DNA of 64,000 nt from Glycine soja (taxonomy: Eukaryota > Streptophyta > Magnoliopsida > Fabales > Fabaceae). The notes beneath the pieces were generated by a model. That model saw only the letters and a list, made by a program, of their open reading frames with translations, searched no databases and was not told the origin of the DNA. The stretch spans positions 22,072,790 to 22,136,789 of the forward strand of contig NC_041003.1 of NCBI RefSeq assembly GCF_004193775.1. Reading direction: 5' to 3'. A program made the translations under genes and the position numbers. This document shows, piece by piece, positions 53,821 to 64,000 of the stretch (its first letter is position 1; the number at the start of each line of letters is the position of its first letter).

Positions 53821-55431
53821 TGTCATACCCTAATTTCGTCCGGGGATTATTACTTGATAACATGCAACCTCTGGTTAGCCGCTTTGAGATACTTGGCGTC
53901 CTTTGTTGCACAATAAATGAAGTCCTGAGACGTGTCAGAAATCAAAAGGAAGCAGGCTTGCGCGATCCGTGAAATTCCGTGATGTGGCGGAAATCGAAAG
54001 ATGTGTTTTTGCGCGATCCATGAGTTTCCGTAACTTCTTTGAAAGCTAAAAAAGAGTAAATACATAATCCGTAAGGATTCGTAACCTTGTGGAAGGAAAA
54101 TAAGTATCGTTACAAAATTCGTAAAGATTCGTAACGTTACGGAAAAATAATTACCAAAAAAAAATAGAAGGGGGGTGCATTGAGTAAAAAGGGGGTACAA
54201 ATAGCAATCTGGCCCACTTGGGCCTTCCAGATCCTTCCTCCAGAAGGCTGTTGCTTCTGGAGGAAGCAACCTTGCTCGCCTGGGCGAGCTGGGTGGCAAG
54301 CTCCTGCCCTATTTTGCTATAAATAGGGGGAGGAGTGAAGAAAAAAAGGGTTCAGCCTTCTTGGCACTTCTCTCTCTCTCGAAATTGCTGAGGAAAATTA
54401 TTTCCATGAAGAAAATCCAAGCCGAGGAGCTTCCGTAACGTTTTCGTAACGTTTCCGTGAGTAATTATGCGAAGATTCTCGACCGTTCTTCAACATTCAT
54501 CGTTTGTTCTTCGTTTTCTTCAGTCTTCAACGGGTAAGTACCTCAAACCGAGCTTTTCAATTCATTCTATGTACACGTGGTGGTCCACATTTTGTTTCAT
54601 GTATTTTTATTCTCGTTTTCATTTGCTTTTTATACCTCCTTTTGACGTGCTTAAGCCATTTATTTAAATCATTTCTCGCCTAATCTAAAAATAAAATAAA
54701 TTTCCACCGATCGTTCGAATTGTATCATCCGTTAATTTCAGTTAAAATGAATTCCGACCGTTCGGTCGTGCCGTAACTACGTCGGAAATAAAAAAAAGGT
54801 AAAATAATAATATAATAATAAAAAATACCTTTTAGTAAAATAAAGCGAAAAATCAATCGGACGTTTTCTCTTTGGGATTTCTCATTCTTAATTGAATTGA
54901 CTAATAACTAAAGTGAAACTAAGGCTAAAATCAACTCGTCTAGTCAAGCTCGTCCACAAAAAATAGGGTTTTGAAAGTTTATCATTTCAGTTTCTTACCA
55001 AGTAAAATGGATCGTTTTTAAGGTCCAACGCCTTAAAATGATCACCCTTCAAGTAAAAAGAATCACTTGATTCACGTATAAGAAAGAACTACGTAGGTCT
55101 GATTTCCTCTTTGATGGAGGGTACGTAGGAGCAAAAGCCCCGCTTTTGTCGACCTCAAAAAATAAAAAGAAATAAAAGATAAGGTAACACAATTTCTACA
55201 ATTCTAAAAAATAGGCTGTTGTCCTTTGAGACAAACGTGAGAAGTGCTAATACCTTCCTCAAGCGTAAATACAACTCCCTAACTTAGAATTTTCATTTTG
55301 ACCGGTTTCCTTCGGTTTTTCCGACGTTTCCCACAAATAAACGTTGGTGGCGACTCCGCGCATCTTTCCTCCTTTGGAAGGCGCACCCATGAGCCTCGCC
55401 TCGCTCGCCCGCAAAAGGGCACGTTGCGACA
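53821..55431 (+). mobile_element. 5' LTR of plus-strand Ogre-like element
   Basis: 1611 bp, TGTCATACCCTAATTTCGTC to GCACGTTGCGACA. Left flank CAAGG. Close to the solo LTR 60344-61993 and to 1195-2944 (opposite strand). Repeated GTAACGTTACGGAA-like words occur around 53970-54150. Confidence 0.92.
54318..54325 (+). promoter_or_regulatory. TATA box of Ogre LTR
   Basis: TATAAATA in TTTTGCTATAAATAGGGG; the same block recurs at 60842-60849. Confidence 0.65.
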
Positions 55432-55433
55432 GT

Positions 55434-55451
55434 TGGCGACTCCACTCGGGA
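55434..55451 (+). other. Primer binding site, plus-strand Ogre element
   Basis: TGGCGACTCCACTCGGGA two bases after the LTR; matches 1176-1192 on the other strand. tRNA-Arg type by family knowledge. Confidence 0.75.
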
Positions 55452-55972
55452 CTAATTTTGTGAGTTAGGCCTATTTTAGGAATTGTGGAATTGTGAAACT
55501 TTGGGTGTGCTTTTATTGAACTGTGTAAAATGTAAATAATTGTTGTCTATTTCGCATTCTTTACACTGCATTCTAAGCACCCACGGGTTTGAGTAAAAAA
55601 GGGGCCCTACACCCGGGTTCATGGGAATTTAAGGAGTGGAGGTGAATCTATCATCATGCTAGGTCTCCGACTTGCTTGATAATAGTGAAACCTCGTCTAG
55701 AGATTTCTCTCTTTATAATGTGTTGTCGCTGGTATTCCATACGGCCACAATATTATTATCTTGAGTGATGATACCTCTAGAAAACAGCCGTGTGAGTTAT
55801 GAATTGTTGGGGAGTAGTTATTAGAGACCCCTAGATATTGTCCTAGGTTCCCAAATAGGGGCAAAGAGCAAACACGCTCCGTGCCATTCGTTCTCATGCA
55901 TTTTTTTGTAAAATAGCACTAGTTTATAGTTTTGCTAGTGATGGTTGGTTTCTTTGGAGTAATACGTAACCT

Positions 55973-56021
55973 TTTTAATGCTACGTTGAGGCGCCGTCAT
56001 GCCCGAAACGTAGCATTAAAA
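55973..56021 (+). promoter_or_regulatory. 15-bp stem-loop in Ogre leader
   Basis: TTTTAATGCTACGTT (55973-55987) pairs perfectly with 56007-56021 around a 19-base loop. It lies about 120 bases before the ORF1 ATG, as does 444-500 in the minus-strand element. Confidence 0.7.
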
Positions 56022-56141
56022 TTGGATCTCTGCGGTCTCGTATGTGTGAATTACCCCTTTGTGTTGTTTTCTTTCCGTTTCATGCATACGCATTACACCA
56101 TTCATGTCGGAGTCTTGATCCACCCCCTTTTTAGGTAAATA

Positions 56142-58007
56142 ATGGGGACAAATCCAAATGGCAAAAGGTTTTATCAAGTCAAGGTTAAAGGTCTAGATGT
56201 CACTAGCCTCAAGGAATTGGGACGATTGATGGGACCCCTCTAAAGGCAAGCCTTCCGCAAAGTTTACGGGAAGATTCTACATTTGACCGTAGCGGAGGGA
56301 TTTACGGAAGCTGTTGTATCCCTCGCCCAATACTATGACCAGTCGTTGAGGTGTTTCACGTTAGGGGACTTCCAAATGGTGCCAACTATTGAAGAGTTTG
56401 AAGAGATATTAGGATGCCCTCTCGGGGGGAGAAAACCGTATCTTTTCTCCGGCTTTCTTCCTTCCTTGAGCAATATTGCAGCTGTGATTGGAGATTCAGC
56501 AAAAGAGTTGGATCGCATGAAGCAAATTCGGAACGGCGTAGTGGGCCTGCCTCGGAAATACTTGGAAGGCAAGGCAAGGGATATGGCGAGCCAAGAGAAG
56601 TGGGGCCCGTTTGCAGATATTTTAGCTTTGCTGATTTTTGGGGTTGTCCTCTTTCTGAATGTTGACGGTTTGGTAGACTTAGCCGCCATTGATGCTTTCC
56701 TCGCATATCACCATAGCAAGGAAAGTCCAGTGGTGGCTATCTTGGCAGATTTGTTTGACACCTTTGACCGGAGGTGTGAGAAAAACAGTGCACAGATTAT
56801 CTGTTGTTTACCCGCTCTCTGTGTGTGGTTGATTTCACACCTATTCCGACAAGACACAAGACACCCGTGTCCGCTTCAAAGCTATCGCTCATGCGCCGAA
56901 AAAGGAAGAGTCGATTGGGACCAACATTTGGCTGGGATAGGGGGCAGCGCGATCAATTGGTTTCCTCGTTGGAAGGAAGGCAAGGAAGGAGTTCTTTTCT
57001 CGTGTGGGGACTACCCTAATGTTCCACTGATAGGGACTAGGGGTTGTATTAATTATAATCCCACACTCGCCATAAGACAGGTAGGGTATCCCATGAGGGG
57101 AGCGCCAACCGAAGAAAGTCTCTCACCTTTCCTTGTGAGGGATCTAGGTGCGCAAGGTCTCAAGGTTATACAAAGAATCCACAAGGTGTGGAGGAGTCCG
57201 TTGAGGAAAGACAAGGAGCTTAGAGGCATCCTAAATGGAGTCATCGGAGGTTATCATGGATGGCTAAGAATTCATACGCGAGAGTTAGATTGGCTCTCCA
57301 AATTGAAAGTTATCGATGAGGAGAACTTCGAAGCTCCGGAGGAAGATGAAGAAGTCCGAGCTCTAAAATTAGAGCTAGGGAAGGCGAGACTCGCCAAGGA
57401 GAAGTTCAAATCAGCTGCTACACACATCCAGAAAGAGTGTACCGAGTTACAAGAGGAAAACGCGGCCACTGTAAGAGCCCTTGAACAAGAAACCAAAAGG
57501 GCCCGCAAGGAGGAATATGGCCGAGAGAAATTCCGAGGAGCATTGTGGGGTAGCAACAATGAGCTCAAGCTCCGAAGAGAGGAGAGAGATCGGTCATGGG
57601 TGCATGACATGATCTTAAAAGAAGAGTTAGTTGCTTGCGCGAGGTCCAAAAGGAGTTTGGCTCAACACTTGGAAGCCACGGAGCAAAACATGCTAGCTAT
57701 CATAGGGCAATACAAGGAAGAATTAAACCAGTCCATGGCCCATGAACAAAAGCTAGTGGAGGTTTTTGCACAAATGTATGCCGAAAAAGAAGCAAGGGGG
57801 AGGGTGATTGATGCACTGCATCAAGAAGCGACTATGTGGATGGATAGGTTCGCCTTGACCTTGAATGGAAGTCAAGACCTCCCGCGTCTATTAGCCAAAG
57901 CAAAAGCCATGGCCGAAGTGTGTACTACCCCCGAGGAGATTCATGGGCTAATCAATTACTGTCAACACATGATAGATTTGATGGCCCATATAATTAGGAA
58001 TCGTTAG
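56142..58007 (+). pseudogene. Ogre ORF1, full length but for one stop
   Basis: ATG 56142 opens a 621-codon frame with a single in-frame TAA at 56241 (codon 34), where the minus-strand copy has CAA. N-terminal half: GKRFYQVKVKGLDVTSLKEL, YYDQSLRCFTLGDFQ, EEFEEILGCPLGGRKPYLFS, LLIFGVVLFLNVDGLVDLAAI, then IGTRGCINYNPTLAIRQVGYPM. The C-terminal third, from about residue 405, is a long charged helix (LKLELGKARLAKEKF, ECTELQEENAATV, KRARKEEYGREKF), very likely coiled coil. It matches the uncharacterised ORF1 of legume Ogre elements. It has no catalytic motif I recognise. Gag starts about 190 bases downstream. Confidence 0.85.
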
Positions 58008-58199
58008 GTTCTCTTGTAACACCTTTTGTATAATTTTGGCTAGATGAAAGCTTTGTTCTTTTTATAAAATGAGAAGTTTTGAACTCATCATGTTATCTAA
58101 AAAACCTTGGGGTGGATCCAAGTGCTCCGATCATCCATTTGCATACTCATGTTTTGGTGGCATACTCACTGTTGTTTATTTCTTTAGGAATTTCATCAT

Positions 58200-59763
58200 A
58201 ACTAAGAAAACACCAAGGCACCCCTATAACACTCGATCCAGAAAAATGGATAATGAAGAGGGCGTGCAGGAACAGATGAAGGCCGATCTATCGGCCTTAA
58301 AAGATCAAATGGCTTCCATCTCGGAGGTCATGTTAAAACTCCAAAAAACCATAGAGGATAAGGCCACGGCAACCGCCTCCAGTACAGTTAGGGAAGCGGA
58401 GCCAGTGCTGCAGCCCGCCTTGAATCCGGGCCTAGACAGAAACACGGCCGTGTTCGGTCGAAGGTATAGTCCGCAAGCTTATCGTTATGGCTTGCCTCCG
58501 GACTTCACCCCCCATGCCACCCCGGAAGATTTAAGCCAAGCCCCTACTTTCGAGGGGCAACTCCCGCCTTATGACGACTATCCCGGGCAAGACGATGAGG
58601 AAGGAGATACCCATCTTGGCCCCCTGCTCCACCTCAAAGATCCGTCCCCACATGAACTACCCCAGCCGAACATAGTCCGCCATATCCGGGCCTCACCCAC
58701 ACCCATAAAAGAATATGTTCCCTTCGCGGAAGATAAGGGAAAGATTGAGGCGCTTGAAGAGAGGTTAAGAGCAGTCGAGGGCCTTGGCAATTACCCATTC
58801 TCGGACTTAGCGGATTTATGTCTCGTGCCCAATATCGTCATTCCTCCCAAGTTCAAAGTATCGGACTTTGATAAGTACAAAGGGATGACATGTCCGAAGG
58901 GGCATCTTCGGATGTATTGCCGAAAGATGGGGGCGTATTCTGCGAACCAAAAATTGTTGGTCCATTTCTTTCAAGACAGCTTGGCCGGGGCAGCTGTAGC
59001 ATGGTATACCAATCTGGAAGCTTCCCAGATCCGATCATGGAAGGACTTGGCAACTGCCTTCATTAGGCAGTACTAGTACAATACGGACATGGCTCCCGAT
59101 CGGAACCAGCTTCAGAGTATGACTAAGCAAGAGCATGAGTCCATTAAGGAATATGCCCAAAGATGGAGAGATCTCGCAGCCCAAGTCGTACCGCCCATGA
59201 CGGAAAGGGAGATGATCACAACTATGGTAGATACGTTACCCACGTTCTACTATGAAAAGCTGATAGGCTACATGCCAACTAACTTTGCGGATCTCGTCTT
59301 CGCCAGAGAAAGGATTGAATCTGGACTACGGAAAGGCAAGTTCGAATATGCTTCCAATGTGGCCCCCAACAACAACAGAAGAGCCCCAGTAGTGGGCACG
59401 AGGAAAAAGGAAGGAGACGCCCACGCAGTCACCACCGCCCCGACGTGGATGAAAGCACCCCAAAATATCCAAAGCTCATACCAGCCCAATCCCTCAAATT
59501 TTTTAATCCTAGCCAGGAATTCCCTCCCGACTCAAGTAAAAGGACCACCTGCAGCAGAAAGAGCGCCGACCCAATGCACAGCTCCAGCCGCACCCCGGCC
59601 AGTTAATAATACAGCCCCCGACGCGACCTATAAATATGCACAGCACCCGCCCCCGAAAGACAACTTCCCTCCTATTCCCATGCCATACTCCGAGTTATGG
59701 CCTTCATTATTGGAGAATCATTTGGTGGTGGCCATACCTGGGAAGGTTCTCCAGCCACCCTAA
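58200..59763 (+). pseudogene. gag: Ogre/Tat gag
   Basis: The open frame begins at 58069 but homology with the minus-strand gag starts about 58200 (KTPRHPYNTRSRKM); the ATG at 58246 or one upstream may be the start. It includes a coiled coil VQEQMKADLSALKDQM, a Pro-rich linker, and the gag core IEALEERLRAVEGLGNYPF, CLVPNIVIPPKFKVSDFDKY, HLRMYCRKMGAY, FFQDSLAGAAVAWYTNLE. A TAG at 59074-59076 interrupts after AFIRQY. The frame then continues EHESIKEYAQRWRDLAAQV, MVDTLPTFYYEKLIGYMP and a Pro/Ala-rich region to a TAA at 59761. Only one stop breaks an otherwise intact core, so the element is fairly young. Confidence 0.83.
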
Positions 59764-60168
59764 CCCAAGTGGTATGACCCGGGTGCCAAGTGTGTGTACC
59801 ATAGTGGAGTTCTCGGACACAATATTGACTCCTGCATCCCGTTCAAGTATAAGGTGCAGCACCTGATTAGTGTCGGCTGGCTATCGTTTCAGGAGGAAGG
59901 CCCAAATGTTAAAACCAACCCGCTAGCTAGTCATAGAGGGGCTAGCGTGAACGCCGTCAAAGAGGATGGGCCATCGCGGGCAAAGAGATTAGGAGACGTA
60001 GCTACTTCTAGGCGCTTCATCTATCAATCACTGCAAGCGGCATGCATGGTCTCCCGTGGCAGAGGCGAAAGGCACGAATGTTTATTTCACCTCGGGGATT
60101 CGCACGACATGGAAACCTATCCCGCGGTAGAAGAATTGCTTCAGCGGCTCATGGACTGGGGGCAGTGA
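59764..60168 (+). pseudogene. Ogre gag C-terminus with zinc-knuckle-like motif
   Basis: In frame after the stop at 59761: KWYDPGAKCVYHSGVLGHNIDSC, a C-X2-H-X4-H-X4-C variant of the knuckle seen also in the minus-strand copy (YHGGVPGHSIEHC), then IPFKYKVQHLISVGWLSFQE and a linker ending VEELLQRLMDWGQ at the Calypso LTR. In relatives the protease follows. The last bases of the stop codon come from the inserted LTR. Confidence 0.75.
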
Positions 60169-62955
60169 TATTTTCTTCTATTTTCTAAACCCTTTTTGCA
60201 CCATTTTAATTATTGATTGGTCTTAATTGTCAATTAATTAGGCAGTTTTATTATTTGGGCTCATTTAGCTAATTTGATGTTTTTAATCTAATTTCAGGAA
60301 TTAATGAAATATTGGGCTTAATCCGGATTTTAGTTGTGGACTTTGTCATACCCTAATTTCGTCTGAGGACCTTTGCTTGATGACATGCGACTTTTCTTTG
60401 GTCCTTGCAAGGTGCTTGGCACCCATCATTAGGCAATTTGTGAAATTCCAGGACATGCCGGAAAACCAAGAAAATATTGATGCACAATCCGTAAGTTTCC
60501 GTGACACACCGGAAATCAAAGGGAAGCATCGTTGCTTAATTAAGTGAGGTTCCGTAGCATTCCGTAAGTCAAAAAGGGGATGATTATGTAATCCGCAAGG
60601 TTCCGTAACATTACGGAAAGAAAACAAGTATCGTTACGAAATTCGTAAGTTTCCGTAACTTTACGAAAAAAGAATCACCAAAAAAAAGCAGAGGGGGATG
60701 TACTTAGTAAAAATGGGGGTGCAAATAGCACCCAGGCCCACTTGGGCCCTCCAGAATATTCCTCCAGAAGGCTGTTGCTTCTGGAGGAAGCAACCTGGCT
60801 CGCCTGGGCGAGCTGGGCGGCAAGCACCTCCCCTATTTTGCTATAAATAGGGGAGGAAGTGAAGAAGAAAAGGGTTCAGCCCCTTAGGCACTTCTCTCTC
60901 TTTCGAATTTGCTTGGAAAAATTGTTTCCGTGAAGAAAATCTAAGCCGAGGCGCTTCCAAAACGTTTCCGTAACGTTTTCCGTGAAGAATTTCGCAAAGG
61001 TTTCAACCGTTCTTCGACGTTCTTCATTCGTTCTTCATCGTTCTTCGATCTTCAAAGGGTAAGTACCTCGAACCAAGCTTTTCGATTCATTCTATGTACC
61101 CGTAGTGGTCCACATTGTGTTTCGTGCATTTTTATTCTCGTTTTGTTTACTTTTTATACCCCCTCTTGACGTGCTTAAGCCATTTTACTTAAGTCATTTC
61201 TCGCTTAACTTAAAAATAAAATAAATTTCCACCGAACGTTTGAATTGTATTATCCGTTAACTTCGGTTAAAATAAATTCCGACCGTTCGGTCGTGCCGTA
61301 ACCACGTTGGAAATCAAAAAAAGAGGTAAAAAAATAATATAATAATCAAAAAACATCTTTTAGCAAAATAAAGCGGAAAATCAATCGGACGTTTTCTCTT
61401 TGGGATTTCTCATTCTTAATCGAATTGATTAATAACTAAAGTGAAACTAAGGCTAAAATCAACTCGCCTAGTCAAGCTCGTCCATAAAAATAGGCTTTTG
61501 AAGTTTGTCATTTCAATTTCTCACTAAGTAAAAGGGATCATTTTTAAGGTCCAACGCCTTAAAATGATCACCACTTAAGTAAAAAAGAATCACTTGATAA
61601 GAAAGAACTACGTAGGTCTGATTTCCTCATCGCAAATTGAGGAATACGTAGGAGCAAAGGGAAACACCCTTGTCGACCACAAAAAGAGAAAAATATAAAA
61701 AGGGTATAAAGGATATAAGGACATAAAAGGGAACGTAAAAATCAAAGTCATTTTTGCACATTCGATTAAAGGCTGCCGTCCCTTGGGACGGACGTGTGGG
61801 GTGCTAATACCTTCCCCGTGCGTAAATACAACTCCCGAACCTTTCACTTAAAAGTTCGTAGATCGCGTCTTTTCCGGTTTTTCCGACGTTTTCCTCAAAT
61901 AAACGTTGGTGGCGACTCCGCGCGTATTCCTTTCATGGAACACGCATCCCGTGAGTCTCGCGTCGCCCTCCCGCCGAAGGGTAGGTTGCGACAGACTTGA
62001 AGAGGGCAAATAAAGCAGCGCTTACCTTAGTTAATTTCTAATTAGGAAATTTCGCAATTTTATTTTATGTTGTTCAGTGTTTATTTTGTTTTGGGCCAGA
62101 GTATTGTAATAGGGCCCAGTGACTTTGAGTGACTCTTTTTAAATAGTTGCCTTGGGATTCGTGCAAGGCATTCTATTCTGCTATTTTCATTATTCAAAGC
62201 TTTGGTTTTAGGTTTTCACGTTTTTCTGTTCCCTTGTTACAATTTTCGTTCTTAATGCAAATTTTCGTTTTCTGCTTCTAATTACGAGTTCATTTGTGCT
62301 TCTTCTTCTACTTTCATTTACGTTTCTGTTCATTTACGTTTCTGTTCATTTATGTTTCTGTTTCATGTTTCATTTGCGTTTTCTGTTTGAATCCATGGAA
62401 GGCTAGATTTTCTGGTGTTGTTTCCTTTTGATGACGAAGCCCAACTCTCTTTGAGGTTTCGCTTGTAATGTGGGTTCCTGGCAGTTTTCCCTTCACCAGT
62501 TATCCCAATTTCGTGAATATTAATCAGTGCACGCTTCGTGTTCGATTAATTGCCTCTGAGCCTAACTTGCGTTCATGCTTAATGGACGAAGGGCTAACTG
62601 GTGTATGTGGTGCCTAATCACGTATTGAAAACCCTAAGTTGATTTTCGCTTAGTAAATTGAAATAGGGTTGGATTAAGTGGTTGACTGTTAGGGACGAAT
62701 TTTCCATAACCCATGATAAGAGAATGGCTTCTGAATCAGAGGAAACAACCCGTTTTTAATATTAGTATTTTCGTATTCTAGTTTACTTGTTCTGCTCTTT
62801 AATTACCAAACAACCAAACCCCCCCCCCAATCGTTACTGTTACTGCAAGTATATTATGAACATTTGGTCTGTCACTGCTCGTTGGGAAACGACCTAGGAT
62901 CACTTCCTAGTTACTGCATTTTCATGTTTATTTGATTCGGGTACGGCCTCGATCA
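60166..62955 (+). mobile_element. 5' LTR of Calypso/Athila-type element, interrupted
   Basis: TGATATTTTC to CCTCGATCA; about 1135 bp without the nested 1650-bp LTR and its 5-bp duplication, against 1125 bp for the related solo LTR. A C run at 62819-62828 is shared (25110-25118). Confidence 0.88.
60344..61993 (+). mobile_element. Solo Ogre-like LTR nested in Calypso LTR
   Basis: 1650 bp, TGTCATACCCTAATTTCGTC to GGTAGGTTGCGACA, flanked by exact GACTT (60339-60343, 61994-61998). The host LTR joins across it, as shown by the uninterrupted sequence at 24301. TATA box at 60842-60849. No primer site or purine tract is attached. Confidence 0.95.
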
Positions 62956-62959
62956 AATT

Positions 62960-62977
62960 TGGCGCCGTTGCCGGGGA
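62960..62977 (+). other. Primer binding site, Calypso-type element
   Basis: TGGCGCCGTTGCCGGGGA, the exact tRNA-Asp-type consensus of Athila/Calypso elements, four bases after the LTR. Confidence 0.88.
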
Positions 62978-63792
62978 GCAGTGTCCAAAGGTTCATAATA
63001 GCTAGCTAGTGTTGTGTGTTTAATCCTTTCGTGTTTTATGTTTAATTGTTAGTATTGTGTTAGTATGTGTGTTAATGTTGTTTAGTGTCCTGGTATTTTG
63101 TTTAATGTGTGTTCTGTTTCAGTTTTCCCATTTAGCGTTTCCCCTGTTTCAGTCTTGGGTGTTTTGCTGTGAAGAGTGTGCTTGCGGCAAAAATAGAGTA
63201 GTAGTAGAAATCAATTAGAGACGGATTTTAGCGACCACCCATGCTGAATTATTTGAGATTTTTTGTTTTAGTAGCTAGGGTTGTTATTTTTGGCTGAATT
63301 TTTTTGTGGTAACTTCTTTTAATCCATATTTTGTGGGAAAAATAGCTAGAGCCTTTAGTTTGGTCAGATTTGAAAGTTCCAAAAAACTAGCAAATTTTGT
63401 GTATGTCAAAACTTCAAACGGCCATAACTTTTGCTCCGGTTATCAGAATCGCAATTATTATATATGCATTTGGGGTAGAAAAAGATTTCCTATGCCATGG
63501 CAGCTGGCCTATGGCCGGCTGAGGTCTCCATCGTCCAAAAAAAGCGATTCTGTTAAAAGTTTTTTATTTTTCAAGTTTTATTCACTTATTTTTCTTAACT
63601 TACCATTTTTAGCTTTCATAGTTAGACTTTGAATTTTTGTCTGAAATTTTTTGTGCTATCTTCTCATCATTTTATAAGGTTTATCACAAAATTTAAAGTC
63701 ATTTGGATATCATTTGAGGGTAGCTGTAGTTCAAACCTACACCTTTATTTACATGATAAGGCAACTAGTTGTGTGCATGCTGAATGTAGTGT
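62978..63792 (+). other. Leader of Calypso-type element
   Basis: T-rich untranslated sequence with no convincing gene. The open frame 63306-63632 has no recognisable domain and no relative in the window. Confidence 0.5.
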
Positions 63793-64000
63793 ATGACTAG
63801 AGGCAATCCATCTGACTTACAACCCTTTGATTCTGAGATAGATAGGACATTTCATAGATTAGTTAGGCATCATTTTATACCTTTTGATCATTCTGAGCAT
63901 TCCATTACTGGTGAAGCTGTGCATTCTGTTATTGGTGATTTTGAACATCCTGATCTTGAGCATTATAATTTTGAGCAATCTGATTCTGAGCATTCTGATT
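63793..64000 (+). CDS. gag: Calypso/Athila gag, N-terminus (partial)
   Basis: ATG 63793 opens a frame to the window end: MTRGNPSDLQPFDSEIDRTF, then HRLVRHHF and an acidic stretch with repeated EHS/EHY/EQS steps (…HSEHSITGE…FEHPDLEHYNFEQSDSEHSD). Position, about 815 bases after the primer site, and the opening MTRGN fit an Athila-type gag. The acidic repeat with period 5-7 residues is a low-complexity N-terminus. The gag core lies off the window. Confidence 0.7.
   Translation, partial: MTRGNPSDLQPFDSEIDRTFHRLVRHHFIPFDHSEHSITGEAVHSVIGDFEHPDLEHYNFEQSDSEHSD

Larger units (their letters stand above)
53821..60165 (+). mobile_element. Plus-strand Ogre/Tat Ty3-gypsy element, 5' part
   Basis: LTR, primer site, structured leader, ORF1 and gag in order. 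The element is cut by a Calypso-type LTR at 60166, right after the end of the gag frame, so protease and pol are off the window. Extra ORF1 before gag and the RNase H fragment seen elsewhere in the window fit the Ogre lineage. Confidence 0.87.
60166..64000 (+). mobile_element. Calypso/Athila-type element, 5' part (continues off the window)
   Basis: LTR 60166-62955 (with nested solo LTR), tRNA-Asp primer site, leader and start of gag. Inserted in the Ogre element after GGCAG (60161-60165); the far flank is off the window. Its LTR is the same family as the solo LTR at 24121-25245. Confidence 0.85.

Noticed and set aside
56333..57649. Minus-strand frames opposite Ogre ORF1
   Set aside because: Antisense shadows of a long coding frame with matched codon periodicity on the plus strand.
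63306..63632. 108-codon open frame
   Set aside because: No domain and located in the untranslated leader between primer site and gag; probably chance in T-rich sequence.

Overview
The window looks like pericentromeric or other heterochromatic plant DNA from a legume, most likely soybean (Glycine). The evidence is the mix of families recognised by their motifs: SIRE-like Ty1/copia, Ogre/Tat Ty3/gypsy with an ORF upstream of gag, Athila/Calypso/Diaspora-like Ty3/gypsy with tRNA-Asp-type primer sites, MULE transposases of the FAR1/MuDR kind, plant-mobile-domain (PMD) genes, an AU-type SINE and a hAT MITE. No single-copy host gene is convincing. Nearly every coding stretch belongs to a mobile element and most are broken by stops, frameshifts, deletions or nested insertions.

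Layout. 1-2944: 5' end of a minus-strand Ogre-like element (LTR, primer site, structured leader, start of ORF1), inserted into the integrase of a minus-strand SIRE-like copia element (2945-6174). 6175-7000: plus-strand Ogre RNase H fragment. 7001-14337: a gag-protease-ORF2 Athila-lineage element without reverse transcriptase or integrase. 14338-about 22960: minus-strand Ogre-like element reduced to 3' LTR, minisatellites, gag and the tail of ORF1, with an Athila LTR inside. 22961-32016: a MULE transposase-OTU gene facing a PMD gene, broken by a Calypso-type solo LTR, a hAT MITE and a SIRE-type solo LTR. 32017-about 43960: two more gag-protease-ORF2 Athila elements, the second nested in the first. 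44191-53582: a second MULE-OTU/PMD pair, preceded by a foldback array and broken by a 2.9-kb solo LTR; an AU SINE lies between its two genes. 53821-60165: plus-strand Ogre-like element (LTR, leader hairpin, ORF1, gag). 60166-64000: a Calypso/Athila element whose LTR holds a solo Ogre LTR and whose gag runs off the window.

How parts work together. The best candidate for an unusual system is the repeated pairing of a multi-exon MULE transposase carrying a C-terminal OTU-type cysteine-protease domain with a convergent PMD gene. Two diverged copies keep the same order and strands, which suggests one two-gene DNA-transposon family. The second candidate is the three-copy Athila-lineage family coding only gag, protease and ORF2, which would need polymerase and integrase in trans. 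Many insertions have exact target-site duplications, so the nesting order can be read: for example Ogre 53821 was invaded by Calypso 60166, which was invaded by an Ogre copy now reduced to the solo LTR 60344-61993.
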